Shown: positions 1 to 5,384 of the stretch, piece by piece | How positions within the stretch are numbered: position 1 is the stretch's first letter | Layout: the number at the start of each line of letters is the position of its first letter | Assembly: GCF_025362455.1 (NCBI RefSeq) | Contig: NZ_JANYGJ010000250.1 | Coordinates: forward strand, 1 to 6,749 | DNA length: 6,749 nt | Source of the DNA: Deinococcus sp. | GTDB taxonomy: Bacteria; Deinococcota; Deinococci; Deinococcales; Deinococcaceae | Reading direction: 5' to 3' | Made by a program: the position numbers and the translations under genes | Notes under the pieces: model-generated | Told to the model about the DNA's origin: nothing | What the model saw: only the letters and a program-made list of their open reading frames with translations | Databases searched by the model: none

Positions 1-575
1 TGGCTGCGGGCTGCCCTCTACGACCTCGAACCGCAGGTCACGGCCCGACTGCGCGCCGAGTACACGGCCCATTTCGGCGAAGCGCTGGAGCAGACCGGTG
101 ATGAAGCTCAAGCGCTGGCGACGCTGGGCAGCCCGGCTGAACTCAACTTGCTGCTGCGTGGGCGCTACCCCCAATCCGGCGGAACTCCGGATGCTCGGCA
201 GGCTGACGGCTGGACTGTCCAGGCCAATCTGGGCCTGGGAACTGACGGCGCTGACGCTGATCCTGACCGTCATTCAGGGCGCAGCCTGGGCACAGATGTC
301 GGGCCTGTGGCTGATCGTCGGCGCCGGGCTGGCGCTGCGGGCCTGGGCGTTCCGGTTTACGGGTGCCCGCCGCCTCGGCCTGCTGCTGGCGGCGCTGATC
401 GTACCGCTGCACCTTATTGCCAGCAGTCAGGATTGCCAGCAGTCAGGGCCTGCCCGCCGACGCGCTGCACTGGCTGCTGGCACTGGGCCGCTCGATGCTG
501 ATCGTCACGGTCCTGACCCTCGCTCTGATCTCCTCGCGGATTCGAGTCTGGATGCAGGAGCTGCGCCGCGCCTGA
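1..575 (+). pseudogene. Broken HAAS-domain (DUF1700-like) integral membrane protein, 5'-truncated by window edge
   Basis: Reading starts in frame 1 at base 1 with a helical, charged segment (Y-D-L-E-P-Q-V, then LRAEYTAHFGEALEQTGDEA, then A-L-A-T-L-G-S-P-A-E-L). This resembles the HAAS/DUF1700 domain often fused to membrane segments and often encoded beside PadR-type regulators. The reading passes to frame 2 near the C5 run at 168-172: dropping one C gives R-G-R-Y-P-N-P-A-E-L-R-M-L-G. Frame 2 then encodes two or three hydrophobic helices (around W-E-L-T-A-L-T-L-I-L-T-V and L-G-L-L-L-A-A-L-I-V-P-L). A perfect 16-bp tandem duplication (416-431 = 432-447) shifts it again. Removing one copy joins I-A-S-S-Q to G-L-P-A-D-A-L-H-W-L-L, a last hydrophobic helix (S-M-L-I-V-T-V-L-T-L-A-L-I), and a natural end E-L-R-R-A-stop at 573-575. 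Two lesions in one gene suggest real decay, though the C-run change alone could be a sequencing error. The family call is moderately sure; the role is unknown. Confidence 0.72.
416..447. repeat. Perfect 16-bp tandem duplication (2 copies)
   Basis: The unit attgccagcagtcagg occurs at 416-431 and again at 432-447 with no mismatch. Because 16 is not a multiple of three, it shifts the reading frame of the membrane-protein gene. Deleting one copy restores a continuous open frame to the stop at 573-575. Confidence 0.95.
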
Positions 576-619
576 GTTTCGTGCGCCTGAGTTCCCTGTA
601 TTTGAGTTTCGTGCGCCTG
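568..619. repeat. Degenerate 15-bp-period tandem repeat over the stop codon of the membrane-protein gene
   Basis: Successive 15-bp units begin at 568 (gcgcctgagtttcgt), 583 (gcgcctgagttccct) and 598 (gtatttgagtttcgt), with a partial unit gcgcctg at 613-619. A 17-bp stretch (573-589) recurs exactly 30 bp later (603-619). The first unit contains the ancestral stop codon at 573-575, so the array straddles the 3' end of the gene. No function is evident. Confidence 0.8.
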
Positions 620-983
620 TGCCAGTGGGCATCAGGCTCAACCGACGCCCAGTTGCTCGGCAGCCCGGCCCGGCGGCAGAAGACTCCGGCGAGGTGACCG
701 TGAGTCAGCCGCAACTATGCAGCTTGTATCACAATGGCGGGCCGGGTGACATCGGGCGGTTCTCATCCAGGGGCCTGCCGCCCGGCTGTGCGTTCAGGCG
801 TCGGTTGGGCGCTGCTCAGGGTCGCTGCGGATCGGTCGCTCCAGTGTCGGCCTCTCGACCTGCCTCTCATGCCAGGCCGAGCAGGCTCTCACGGTGCGCG
901 GCTAGGGTCAGGCTGATGCTCGCGCCGCCGTTGCCAGGCCCGCCCTGAAGAGGCTCACCGGAAATTCGCCTGGTGACGGCAGC

Positions 984-1017
984 CTGATGTGAGCAGCCCA
1001 CTGATGTGAGCAGCCCA
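984..1017. repeat. Perfect 17-bp tandem duplication (2 copies)
   Basis: The unit ctgatgtgagcagccca is present at 984-1000 and again, without mismatch, at 1001-1017. It is intergenic, about 120 bp upstream of the lipoprotein start. Confidence 0.93.
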
Positions 1018-1070
1018 GTGAAGAGCAGCGGTGAGAAGACGCCGCTTTGTCCCCGGTCTCGCTGCACCAT

Positions 1071-1126
1071 TCTCTTTACTTCGCAGAGCTGCATAAGGTC
1101 TCTCTACTTTGCAGAGCTGCATAAGG
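1071..1126 (+). repeat. 28-bp tandem duplication of the lipoprotein's ribosome-binding region
   Basis: Bases 1071-1098 and 1099-1126 match at 26 of 28 positions (differences at the 6th and 12th bases). Each copy ends in gcagagctgcataagg. The second copy supplies the Shine-Dalgarno-like AAGGA (1123-1127), six bases before the ATG at 1134. The first copy carries the same AAGG 28 bp further upstream, in a position where it starts nothing obvious. Confidence 0.9.
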
Positions 1127-1133
1127 AAACGCC

Positions 1134-2981
1134 ATGCACCCGAAAATCTCTATGTCCGGTGTCCTGACTGCCCGTTTCACGTGTGCTGCCTTGGGCCTGG
1201 GCCTGCTGCTGAGCGCCTGTGGCGCGGCGGACCAGACCCAGGCAGATCAGCGACAGAGTGCCCCGGCCCCGCTGGAGTCCGAGGCGCTCAGCTCTGCGGG
1301 CCTGAACGGCGAGTATTTCGGCACCATCGACCTCAGCGGCCCGGCCAAGCGGCGCACCGACCCGACCGTGAATTTCGACTGGGGCGACGGCTCACCCCTG
1401 AGCGGCATTCGCAACGACCAGTTCTCGGCGCGGTACGTGGGCGAGGTCCGTGCCCCGACCAGCGGGAAGTACACCTTCTACGTCACCGCCGACGACGGCA
1501 TGCGGCTGGATGTGGGTGGTAAGCGCCTGATCGACGACTTCACCGATCACCCGGCGACCACCCGCAGCGGCCAGATTCGTCTGGTGGCCGGGAAGCGGGC
1601 GAAGATCAACCTGGAGTATTACGAAAATGGCGGCCAGGCCAGCCTCAAGCTCGAATGGAGCGGCCCCGGCATTGCGCGTCAGGTGGTGCCTGCCTCGGCG
1701 CTCTCTAGCTCCAGTAGCCCTGGCCCCAGCAGTCCAGACGCGACGGGCCGGACCTTCTGGGTCGCTCCGGGTGGCAACGACGGCGGCCCTGGCAGCGAGG
1801 CTTCGCCCTGGGCCACCATCAACAAAGCTTCGCAGACCCTGACACCTGGCGACACCGTGCTGGTCAAAGACGGCACTTATACGGGCGTGTATATCGCCAG
1901 TTCCGGTAAGCCCGGCAAACCCATCACCTTCAAGGCCGCGCCGGGGGCCAAGCCCAACATCTTCATCACCGAAATCGGCTCGGCAGGCTTTCTCCTCCAG
2001 GGGGCCTCGTATATCGATATCGAGGGCTTCAACCTCGACTACCAGGTGCCCGGTGCCGAGAACGCCAACGGCGAGCGCTGGGAACCGGGCATTGCCATCA
2101 CGTCGTTGAATGACAGGGGGCCAGGACGCATCGATTCGCACCACGTCAGGATCATCGGCAACCGGGTTCACGGCTTTCCCGGCGGCGGCATCGGCTCCGG
2201 GCAGGCCGATTACGTGACCATCGAGGGCAATACCATCTGGGAGACGGCGTTTTATTCCAAGTACGACACCAGCGCCATCTCGCTCTACCAGAGCCGCAAC
2301 GTCGATCAGGCGGCGGGCTATCACCATATCATCCGGGCCAACACGGTGTTCAAAAACGAAAACAGGGTGCCCGGCACCGGCATCGGCAACACCACCATCA
2401 CCGACGGCAACTGCATCATCATCGACGACGGGCGCAACACCCAGAAGTTTCAGGGCGACAAGGCGACCTACCCGGCCTTTACCGGTGCCACCCTGGTCGA
2501 GAACAACATCTGCGCCGACAACGGCGGGCGCGGCGTCAACGTGTTTTCCAGCGACAACGTGCTGATCCGCAACAACACCTTCTACAAGAATGGCCGCACG
2601 CCCGACCTGGACGGCGAAATCTCGGTGGCGGCGGCCAGCAACGTGCGCGTGGTCAACAACATCATCGTGCCGCGCGACGGTCAGCGGGCCACCTCGCTCT
2701 ACGACGGGAACCGGCAAGATCTCCAGGTCAGCAACGTCACTTTTGAACGCAATCTGTATTTCAACTCGGACAAGCTGGCCAACCGGGTGCCGAGCGACAT
2801 CGTGGCCGATCCGCAGTTCGTCAGTCCCGGCAACGACGTGAACACCGCCGACTTTCGCCTGAAGTCCGGCAGCCCCGCCATCGACAGGGCGCTGAGTGCC
2901 GACGCACCCGCCTACGACGTGGGCGGCCTGAGCCGTCCGGTGGGTGCCGGGCCGGATATTGGGGCCTGGGAAGCCAGGTAA
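1134..2981 (+). CDS. Secreted lipoprotein with PA14 domain and right-handed parallel beta-helix
   Basis: 615 residues. A lipoprotein signal peptide is clear: a basic, then hydrophobic stretch (to about residue 28) ending in the lipobox L-S-A-C with the lipidated Cys at 29. The mature protein should therefore be anchored on the outer side of a membrane. Residues about 57-190 form a PA14 domain: L-N-G-E-Y-F-G start, Y-T-F-Y-V-T-A-D-D-G-M-R-L central motif at 113-125 with the family's D-D-G, and L-E-Y-Y-E-N-G-G later. PA14 domains usually bind carbohydrate. A Ser/Pro linker (about 191-203) leads to a DUF1565/pectate-lyase-like beta-helix from about 207 to the end: F-W-V-A-P-G-G-N-D, S-P-W-A-T-I-N-K-A, many Asn-rich turns such as N-N-I-I-V and N-N-T-F, and the common closing motif D-I-G-A-W-E. 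Likely a polysaccharide lyase or glycan-binding surface protein; substrate unknown. Start ATG 1134 is set by AAGGA at 1123-1127. It appears monocistronic and intact. Confidence 0.93.
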   Translation: MHPKISMSGVLTARFTCAALGLGLLLSACGAADQTQADQRQSAPAPLESEALSSAGLNGEYFGTIDLSGPAKRRTDPTVNFDWGDGSPLSGIRNDQFSARYVGEVRAPTSGKYTFYVTADDGMRLDVGGKRLIDDFTDHPATTRSGQIRLVAGKRAKINLEYYENGGQASLKLEWSGPGIARQVVPASALSSSSSPGPSSPDATGRTFWVAPGGNDGGPGSEASPWATINKASQTLTPGDTVLVKDGTYTGVYIASSGKPGKPITFKAAPGAKPNIFITEIGSAGFLLQGASYIDIEGFNLDYQVPGAENANGERWEPGIAITSLNDRGPGRIDSHHVRIIGNRVHGFPGGGIGSGQADYVTIEGNTIWETAFYSKYDTSAISLYQSRNVDQAAGYHHIIRANTVFKNENRVPGTGIGNTTITDGNCIIIDDGRNTQKFQGDKATYPAFTGATLVENNICADNGGRGVNVFSSDNVLIRNNTFYKNGRTPDLDGEISVAAASNVRVVNNIIVPRDGQRATSLYDGNRQDLQVSNVTFERNLYFNSDKLANRVPSDIVADPQFVSPGNDVNTADFRLKSGSPAIDRALSADAPAYDVGGLSRPVGAGPDIGAWEAR

Positions 2982-3029
2982 TCCCCAGGCTGGCACCGTG
3001 CCGCCACCTGAAGAGTCTGGTTGCCGCGT

Positions 3030-3047
3030 TACAGTGACCGGGTGATG
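3030..3047 (+). promoter_or_regulatory. Candidate -10 box for leaderless transcription of the AadA-like gene
   Basis: TACAGT at 3030-3035 fits TAnnnT and ends nine bases before the ATG at 3045, with no Shine-Dalgarno in between. That spacing suits a leaderless or near-leaderless mRNA, which is common in Deinococcus. No good -35 hexamer is visible at the expected distance, so this is tentative. Confidence 0.35.
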
Positions 3048-3196
3048 TCCACTTCCTTGCCCGCACCTGAAACGGCCTATCTGAACGCCCTGAGCGCCGT
3101 TCTTCAGCAGACGCTGGGGCCGATGCTCGTCGGGGTCTACCTGTTCGGCTCGGCGGCCTACGGTGCCTACGAAGCTGGCCTGAGCGACCTCGATGT

Positions 3197-3230
3197 ACAG
3201 GCGGTGATTGCACAGGCGGTGATTGCACAG
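3197..3230. repeat. In-frame 15-bp tandem duplication in the AadA-like gene
   Basis: Unit acaggcggtgattgc at 3197-3211 repeats exactly at 3212-3226, with four further matching bases (3227-3230). It doubles the peptide Q-A-V-I-A in the strand directly after the catalytic S-D-L-D. Confidence 0.94.
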
Positions 3231-3549
3231 CCACTGACCGAAGCCGAGTACCGTGCCCTGGCCACCGCTATCAGTCACGCCGCGCTGCCCTGCCCGGCCC
3301 GCAAGCTGGAATTCGTGCTGTACACGCGGGCCGCCGTCGCCACGCCGAGTCGCCGTCCGCAGTTCGCGCTGAACTTCAACACCGGGGCCGGGCTGCCAGG
3401 GCACCTCGGCCTCGATCCGGCGGCGGAAGCCTCGCACTGGTTCGTGCTCGACATCGCCCTGGGCCGTGAACTGGGCCGGGCGCTGATGGGGCCGCCACCC
3501 GCCGAGGTGTTCGCGCCGCTGCCCCGCGAGTGGGTGCTGAGCGCCTTAC

Positions 3550-3681
3550 ACGGATTCCGCTCAATTCCGGAACACCCGTAAAAGCGCCGGGTGTTCCTCC
3601 ATACCGCAGAATCCGTATTTGTTCCTCCTCCCGTTGGTCGGATTGATTCCGAATACAGAACGGAATCAATCGGAATCCGTA
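3550..3681. mobile_element. MITE-like palindromic repeat element inserted in the AadA-like gene
   Basis: 132 bp, non-coding, more AT-rich than its surroundings. Its ends are a perfect 10-bp inverted repeat: ACGGATTCCG at 3550-3559 and its reverse complement at 3671-3680. TTAC lies on both sides (3546-3549 and 3682-3685), consistent with a short target-site duplication; the exact boundary is ambiguous within those bases. Deleting one TTAC plus the element rejoins G-C-C-T-T-A to C-T-C-G-A-C in frame. Inside are two hairpins: a 10-bp stem (3569-3578 with 3588-3597, 9-nt loop) and an 11-bp stem (3641-3651 with 3661-3671, 9-nt loop). The 11-mer gaatccgtatt occurs at 3609-3619 and again at the right end (3673-3683), hinting at a composite origin. 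No transposase is encoded, so it would move in trans. The motifs resemble dispersed repeats I recall from Deinococcus genomes. Confidence 0.85.
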
Positions 3682-3976
3682 TTACTCGACTCGCTCAGAT
3701 GGCACCGCCAGCATGAGCAGGCCAGCGCCAACAGCGTCCTGAACGCCTGCCGAAGCTGGCGCTGGGCACAGACCGGCGTGTGGGGCTCCAAGCGGGCGGG
3801 ATTGAGTTGGGTGCTGGAGCAGCCGCTGGATCAGCCGAACGTGCCCGAGGTATTGCGTCAGGCTGAACACGCCCGGCAGACCGGGGAGCGCCTGAACCTG
3901 GGCGACGCGGCGGCCTTCCTGAGCGGGGTCGAGGAGTGGATCAGGGCGGAAGCGGGGCAGTAGCAGGATTCCGGTT

Positions 3977-4005
3977 GGTGCCGGGTGAATCGATGACTCG
4001 GCACC
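3977..4005. terminator. Candidate hairpin between convergent genes
   Basis: ggtgccgggt (3977-3986) can pair with actcggcacc (3996-4005), ten pairs including one G-U, around a 9-nt loop. It lies just after the stop of the AadA-like gene and downstream of the convergent minus-strand nucleotidyltransferase. There is no clear T-tract, so termination is a guess from position. Confidence 0.35.
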
Positions 4006-4037
4006 GGAGTCAAGGGGCGTCTGGCTTTGAAATGGCT

Positions 4038-4071
4038 GCCCCCGCCACCCCAACCCGCCCAAGCAGAAGCG
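4038..4071 (+). repeat. 34-bp G-quadruplex-type dispersed repeat, copy 1
   Basis: Begins gcccccgccacccc and ends cccaagcagaagcg. The minus strand has four G-tracts (GGG-C-GGG-TT-GGGG-TGGC-GGGGG), a textbook quadruplex pattern. It lies between the AadA-like gene and the 3' end of the minus-strand nucleotidyltransferase, so the G-rich strand would be in the 3' UTR of the latter. Confidence 0.9.
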
Positions 4072-4086
4072 TGAGCCTGTTTGGTT

Positions 4087-4524
4087 CTACTCTTCCGGCA
4101 ACTCTTCCAGGTCAGCCAGATCTTTGTTCCGCCCTGCCGCCCGCTTGTTTATTCTCAGGTCGGCCAGCGAGATCAGCGGCACCTTGAGGTCGCCCAGGTC
4201 AAGTTCGGCCCGGTTGCTCCAGGCTTGCTCGAAGGTCACGCCGCTGATCTCGTTCATCAGTTCGAGCATCATCGGTTTTGCGCCCATACGGACCATCGAG
4301 CCGGGCTGATTGAGGTCTTCCGCACGCATGGGCACCGCAAATTCTGTCATCGCCGATGCCAGCCGCTGCGTATTTTCTTCGCCCAGTCGGTAAAAAATGT
4401 CGATGTCGCCGGTGTAGCGTGGGAAGCCGTGTGCCCCGACCGCGTAGCCGCCGACCAGCAGGTACTCAACGCCGTGCTGATTCAACAAGCTCAACAGTTC
4501 TCTGAAATCTGGGGGCAGTTCCAT
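4087..4524 (-). CDS. Nucleotidyltransferase-fold protein (AbiEii/DUF6036-like), putative toxin of a two-gene module
   Basis: 145 residues from ATG at 4524. That start is chosen because AGAGGT lies about seven bases upstream on the minus strand and because M-E-L-P-P-D-F-R-E-L-L is the expected N-terminus; a GTG at 4542 would add six residues. The pol-beta-type core is visible: L-L-V-G-G-Y-A-V at 22-29 and R-Y-T-G-D-I-D-I at 36-43, giving metal-binding D40 and D42. The C-terminus has the family's N-K-x-A-x-G-R-x-K-D-L-x-D-L-E-x-L segment (126-142). It is the second gene of a minus-strand pair; its start overlaps the end of the small upstream gene by 59 bp. Related proteins (AbiEii, MNT of HEPN/MNT) act as toxins or antitoxins by transferring nucleotides to RNA or protein. 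That activity here is inferred from fold and context only. Confidence 0.83.
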   Translation of the reverse strand: MELPPDFRELLSLLNQHGVEYLLVGGYAVGAHGFPRYTGDIDIFYRLGEENTQRLASAMTEFAVPMRAEDLNQPGSMVRMGAKPMMLELMNEISGVTFEQAWSNRAELDLGDLKVPLISLADLRINKRAAGRNKDLADLEELPEE

Positions 4525-4651
4525 TCTCGTACCTCTGGGCACGTAGAAATTCTATGTCGGCCAGCCGCTGCCGGGGCGTCTTGGCCCACTCTGAGCGCCG
4601 GTCAGCCTGCGCGGCTTCCTCGCGGGTGGTGATCTGGAAGGTGCGGGTCAT
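4466..4651 (-). CDS. Small conserved partner of the nucleotidyltransferase, possible antitoxin
   Basis: 61 residues beginning M-T-R-T-F-Q-I-T-T-R-E-E-A, a small charged protein. It has the pattern (E-E-A-x-x-A-D-R, then T-P-R-Q-R-L-A-D-I-E-F-L-R, then A-P-R-F-Q-R-T-V-E-L-V-E) that I recall from short genes sitting directly before this kind of nucleotidyltransferase. ATG 4651 is preferred because GGTGGAG (4667-4661 on the minus strand) ends nine bases upstream; ATG 4657 is in frame but only three bases from it. The frame can be opened back to 4795, but that extension translates the dispersed repeat and looks artificial. The last 59 bp overlap the nucleotidyltransferase start in another frame, implying translational coupling. 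The antitoxin role is inference from gene order and size; no DNA-binding motif is obvious. Confidence 0.68.
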   Translation of the reverse strand: MTRTFQITTREEAAQADRRSEWAKTPRQRLADIEFLRAQRYENGTAPRFQRTVELVESARR

Positions 4652-4704
4652 CTGCATAATCTCCACCAGTTTACTCCCTACCAGGCCACCCCCCGCCGCC
4701 CCCA

Positions 4705-4738
4705 GCCCCCGCCGCCCCGACCCGGCCAAGCAGAAGCG
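4705..4738 (+). repeat. 34-bp G-quadruplex-type dispersed repeat, copy 2
   Basis: 31 of 34 bases match copy 1, with the same 3' end ccaagcagaagcg. The C-rich side is extended to about 4687 by another ccccgcc-type block, so the minus strand has at least five G-tracts. It sits in the divergent intergenic region. On the minus strand the G-rich sequence lies just upstream of the ribosome-binding site of the small partner gene, so it would form part of that mRNA's 5' UTR if transcription starts upstream. Confidence 0.9.
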
Positions 4739-4766
4739 CCGTGCAACCGGATTTTTATGCACCTCA

Positions 4767-4797
4767 GTATGTATGATAGTATGCACACATGACATAC
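4767..4797 (+). promoter_or_regulatory. Promoter/operator region of the mazEF pair
   Basis: TATGAT at 4772-4777 is one base from the -10 consensus and ends 11 bases before the ATG at 4789, with no Shine-Dalgarno, so the mRNA would be nearly leaderless. The box is bracketed by agtatg at 4766-4771 and 4778-4783 (12-bp period). The outer gtatgt (4767-4772) and acatac (4792-4797) form an inverted repeat. Short repeated half-sites over the -10 box are what a ribbon-helix-helix antitoxin would be expected to bind for autorepression; that binding is inferred. Confidence 0.5.
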
Positions 4798-5031
4798 GAC
4801 ACGACGCAGCGGGTGACGGTCAGCCTGCCTCCCACCCTGGCCAACTACCTTGAGGAGTATCAGAAGACCCACCGGATCAGCAGCCGCAGTGAAGCGATCG
4901 CGCAGGCCATCGTGGCCCTGCGGGAGAAGGAACTGGCCGAGGCTTACGCCGACTACGCCCGCTCCGGCGAATTTATCGACCTTGAAACGGGTGAAGGTCT
5001 GGAAGAACCGGGCGGAGAGAAGTGGCAGTAG
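4789..5031 (+). CDS. mazE: Ribbon-helix-helix antitoxin of the MazE type
   Basis: 80 residues. The N-terminal ribbon-helix-helix fold is visible: beta strand R-V-T-V-S-L-P-P (8-15), first helix about 16-27, turn, then second helix beginning S-R-S-E-A-I-A-Q-A-I (32-41). The C-terminal third is acidic and low in hydrophobics (E-F-I-D-L-E-T-G-E-G-L-E-E), as in antitoxin tails that wrap around MazF. It should dimerise, bind its own promoter and neutralise the next gene's product. It overlaps the toxin gene by ten bases, so the two are translationally coupled. The start ATG fits the nearby -10 box and a leaderless mRNA. Its fold is RHH rather than the AbrB type of E. coli MazE, a pairing also known for Bacillus MazF. 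Confidence 0.9.
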   Translation: MTYDTTQRVTVSLPPTLANYLEEYQKTHRISSRSEAIAQAIVALREKELAEAYADYARSGEFIDLETGEGLEEPGGEKWQ

Positions 5032-5372
5032 GGCTGATCCGGCGCGGCGACATTTTTCTGGTCGATTTCAGCTCCGCCCGCAGCAACGAGGCCAACTTTA
5101 CCCGGCCCGCCGTGGTGCTGACCAACAACGCGGCCAATGCCAACAACGTAGTCATTTCGGTGATCCCGCTGACCACCAACCTGGGGCGGGTCTACCCGTT
5201 TCAGCTCCTGCTCCCGTACCAGCGCACCGGTCTGGATGAAGACAGCAAGGCGCAGGTCGAGCAGCTTCGGTCTGTCGCGCTGAGCCGCGTGCTTCGTCGG
5301 CTGGGATTTGTGCCGGATGACCTGATGGTTCAACTGAGCGCCAGGGTCCGGGAGCATCTGGCCCTGAACTGA
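5022..5372 (+). CDS. mazF: MazF-type endoribonuclease toxin
   Basis: 116 residues from GTG 5022, inside the end of the antitoxin gene, with GGAG at 5014-5017. MazF/PemK landmarks are present: I-R-R-G-D-I-F-L-V-D at 6-15, T-R-P-A-V-V-L-T-N at 27-35, V-I-S-V-I-P-L-T-T-N at 44-53 and D-S-K-A-Q-V-E-Q-L-R at 74-83. R28 and T51 have the same spacing as the catalytic Arg and Thr of Bacillus MazF (R25, T48). It should cleave mRNA at a short sequence when freed from its antitoxin; the recognition sequence cannot be read from the protein. It looks intact and of normal length. The third copy of the 34-bp repeat follows directly after its stop. Confidence 0.93.
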   Translation: MAVGLIRRGDIFLVDFSSARSNEANFTRPAVVLTNNAANANNVVISVIPLTTNLGRVYPFQLLLPYQRTGLDEDSKAQVEQLRSVALSRVLRRLGFVPDDLMVQLSARVREHLALN

Positions 5373-5384
5373 ATCCAGCCCCCA

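Larger units (their letters stand above)
576..1133. other. Gene-free stretch with tandem duplications, no convincing coding
   Basis: About 560 bp lie between the broken membrane-protein gene and the lipoprotein. Open frames here (for example 734-916 on plus, 867-1094 on minus) give Arg/Pro/Gly/Ser-rich translations with no recognisable domain, and none has a good ribosome-binding site. A 7-bp inverted repeat (753-759 with 778-784, 18-nt loop) is the only hairpin noted. The stretch holds the end of the 15-bp-period array, a 17-bp tandem duplication (984-1017) and a 28-bp tandem duplication (1071-1126). No tRNA, CRISPR or clear terminator was seen. It may be decayed coding DNA. Confidence 0.5.
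3045..3963 (+). pseudogene. AadA-like aminoglycoside nucleotidyltransferase gene (ANT(3'')/(9)-type with DUF4111), split by a MITE-like insertion
   Basis: The 5' fragment (3045-3581) carries the nucleotidyltransferase core: Y-L-F-G-S-A-A-Y-G at 32-40 and L-S-D-L-D at 46-50 (metal-binding D48 and D50), then K-L-E-F-V-L with E89 where AadA has its catalytic Glu. It runs through W-F-V-L-D-I-A-L-G-R-E-L into R-E-W-V-L-S-A-L. There it enters foreign DNA and stops at 3579-3581. The 3' fragment, in another frame, resumes L-D-S-L-R-W-H-R at 3685 and gives the DUF4111 helices (N-S-V-L-N-A-C-R-S-W-R-W), ending at the tag 3961-3963. Removing 136 bp restores 260 residues, close to AadA length. Family members adenylylate streptomycin/spectinomycin-type drugs; that substrate is inferred only. 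A 15-bp duplication adds Q-A-V-I-A just after D50. ATG 3045 is preferred over TTG 3021 because it follows a leaderless-type -10 box. The 5' fragment might still be translated but lacks the C-terminal domain. Confidence 0.85.

Noticed and set aside
98..697. 199-residue plus-strand frame taken as an intact gene
   Set aside because: Only its middle matches the membrane protein; its start and end are out-of-frame parts of the broken gene.
619..948. 109-residue plus-strand frame in the gene-free stretch
   Set aside because: Pro/Arg/Ser-rich, no ribosome-binding site, no recognisable domain. The same applies to 734-916 and 867-1094.
1047..1080. TTGTCC ... TTTACT as a promoter for the lipoprotein
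   Set aside because: Spacing is 22 bp and the alternative -10 at normal spacing is poor.
2992..3002. ggcaccgtgcc after the lipoprotein as a terminator
   Set aside because: Five-pair palindrome with a one-base centre and no T-tract; too weak to call.
1392..3437. 681-residue open frame on the minus strand opposite the lipoprotein
   Set aside because: Long antisense frames are common in GC-rich DNA with strong third-position bias. The translation is Val/Gly/Asp/His-rich without a domain, and the plus-strand gene has a clear signal peptide and two domains.
4081..4632. 183-residue plus-strand frame over the nucleotidyltransferase
   Set aside because: Shadow of the minus-strand pair, which carries clear motifs and ribosome-binding sites.
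4652..4795. N-terminal extension of the small minus-strand protein to 4795
   Set aside because: It would translate the 34-bp repeat into a Gly-rich stretch and overlap the mazEF promoter; a good GGTGGAG supports ATG 4651.
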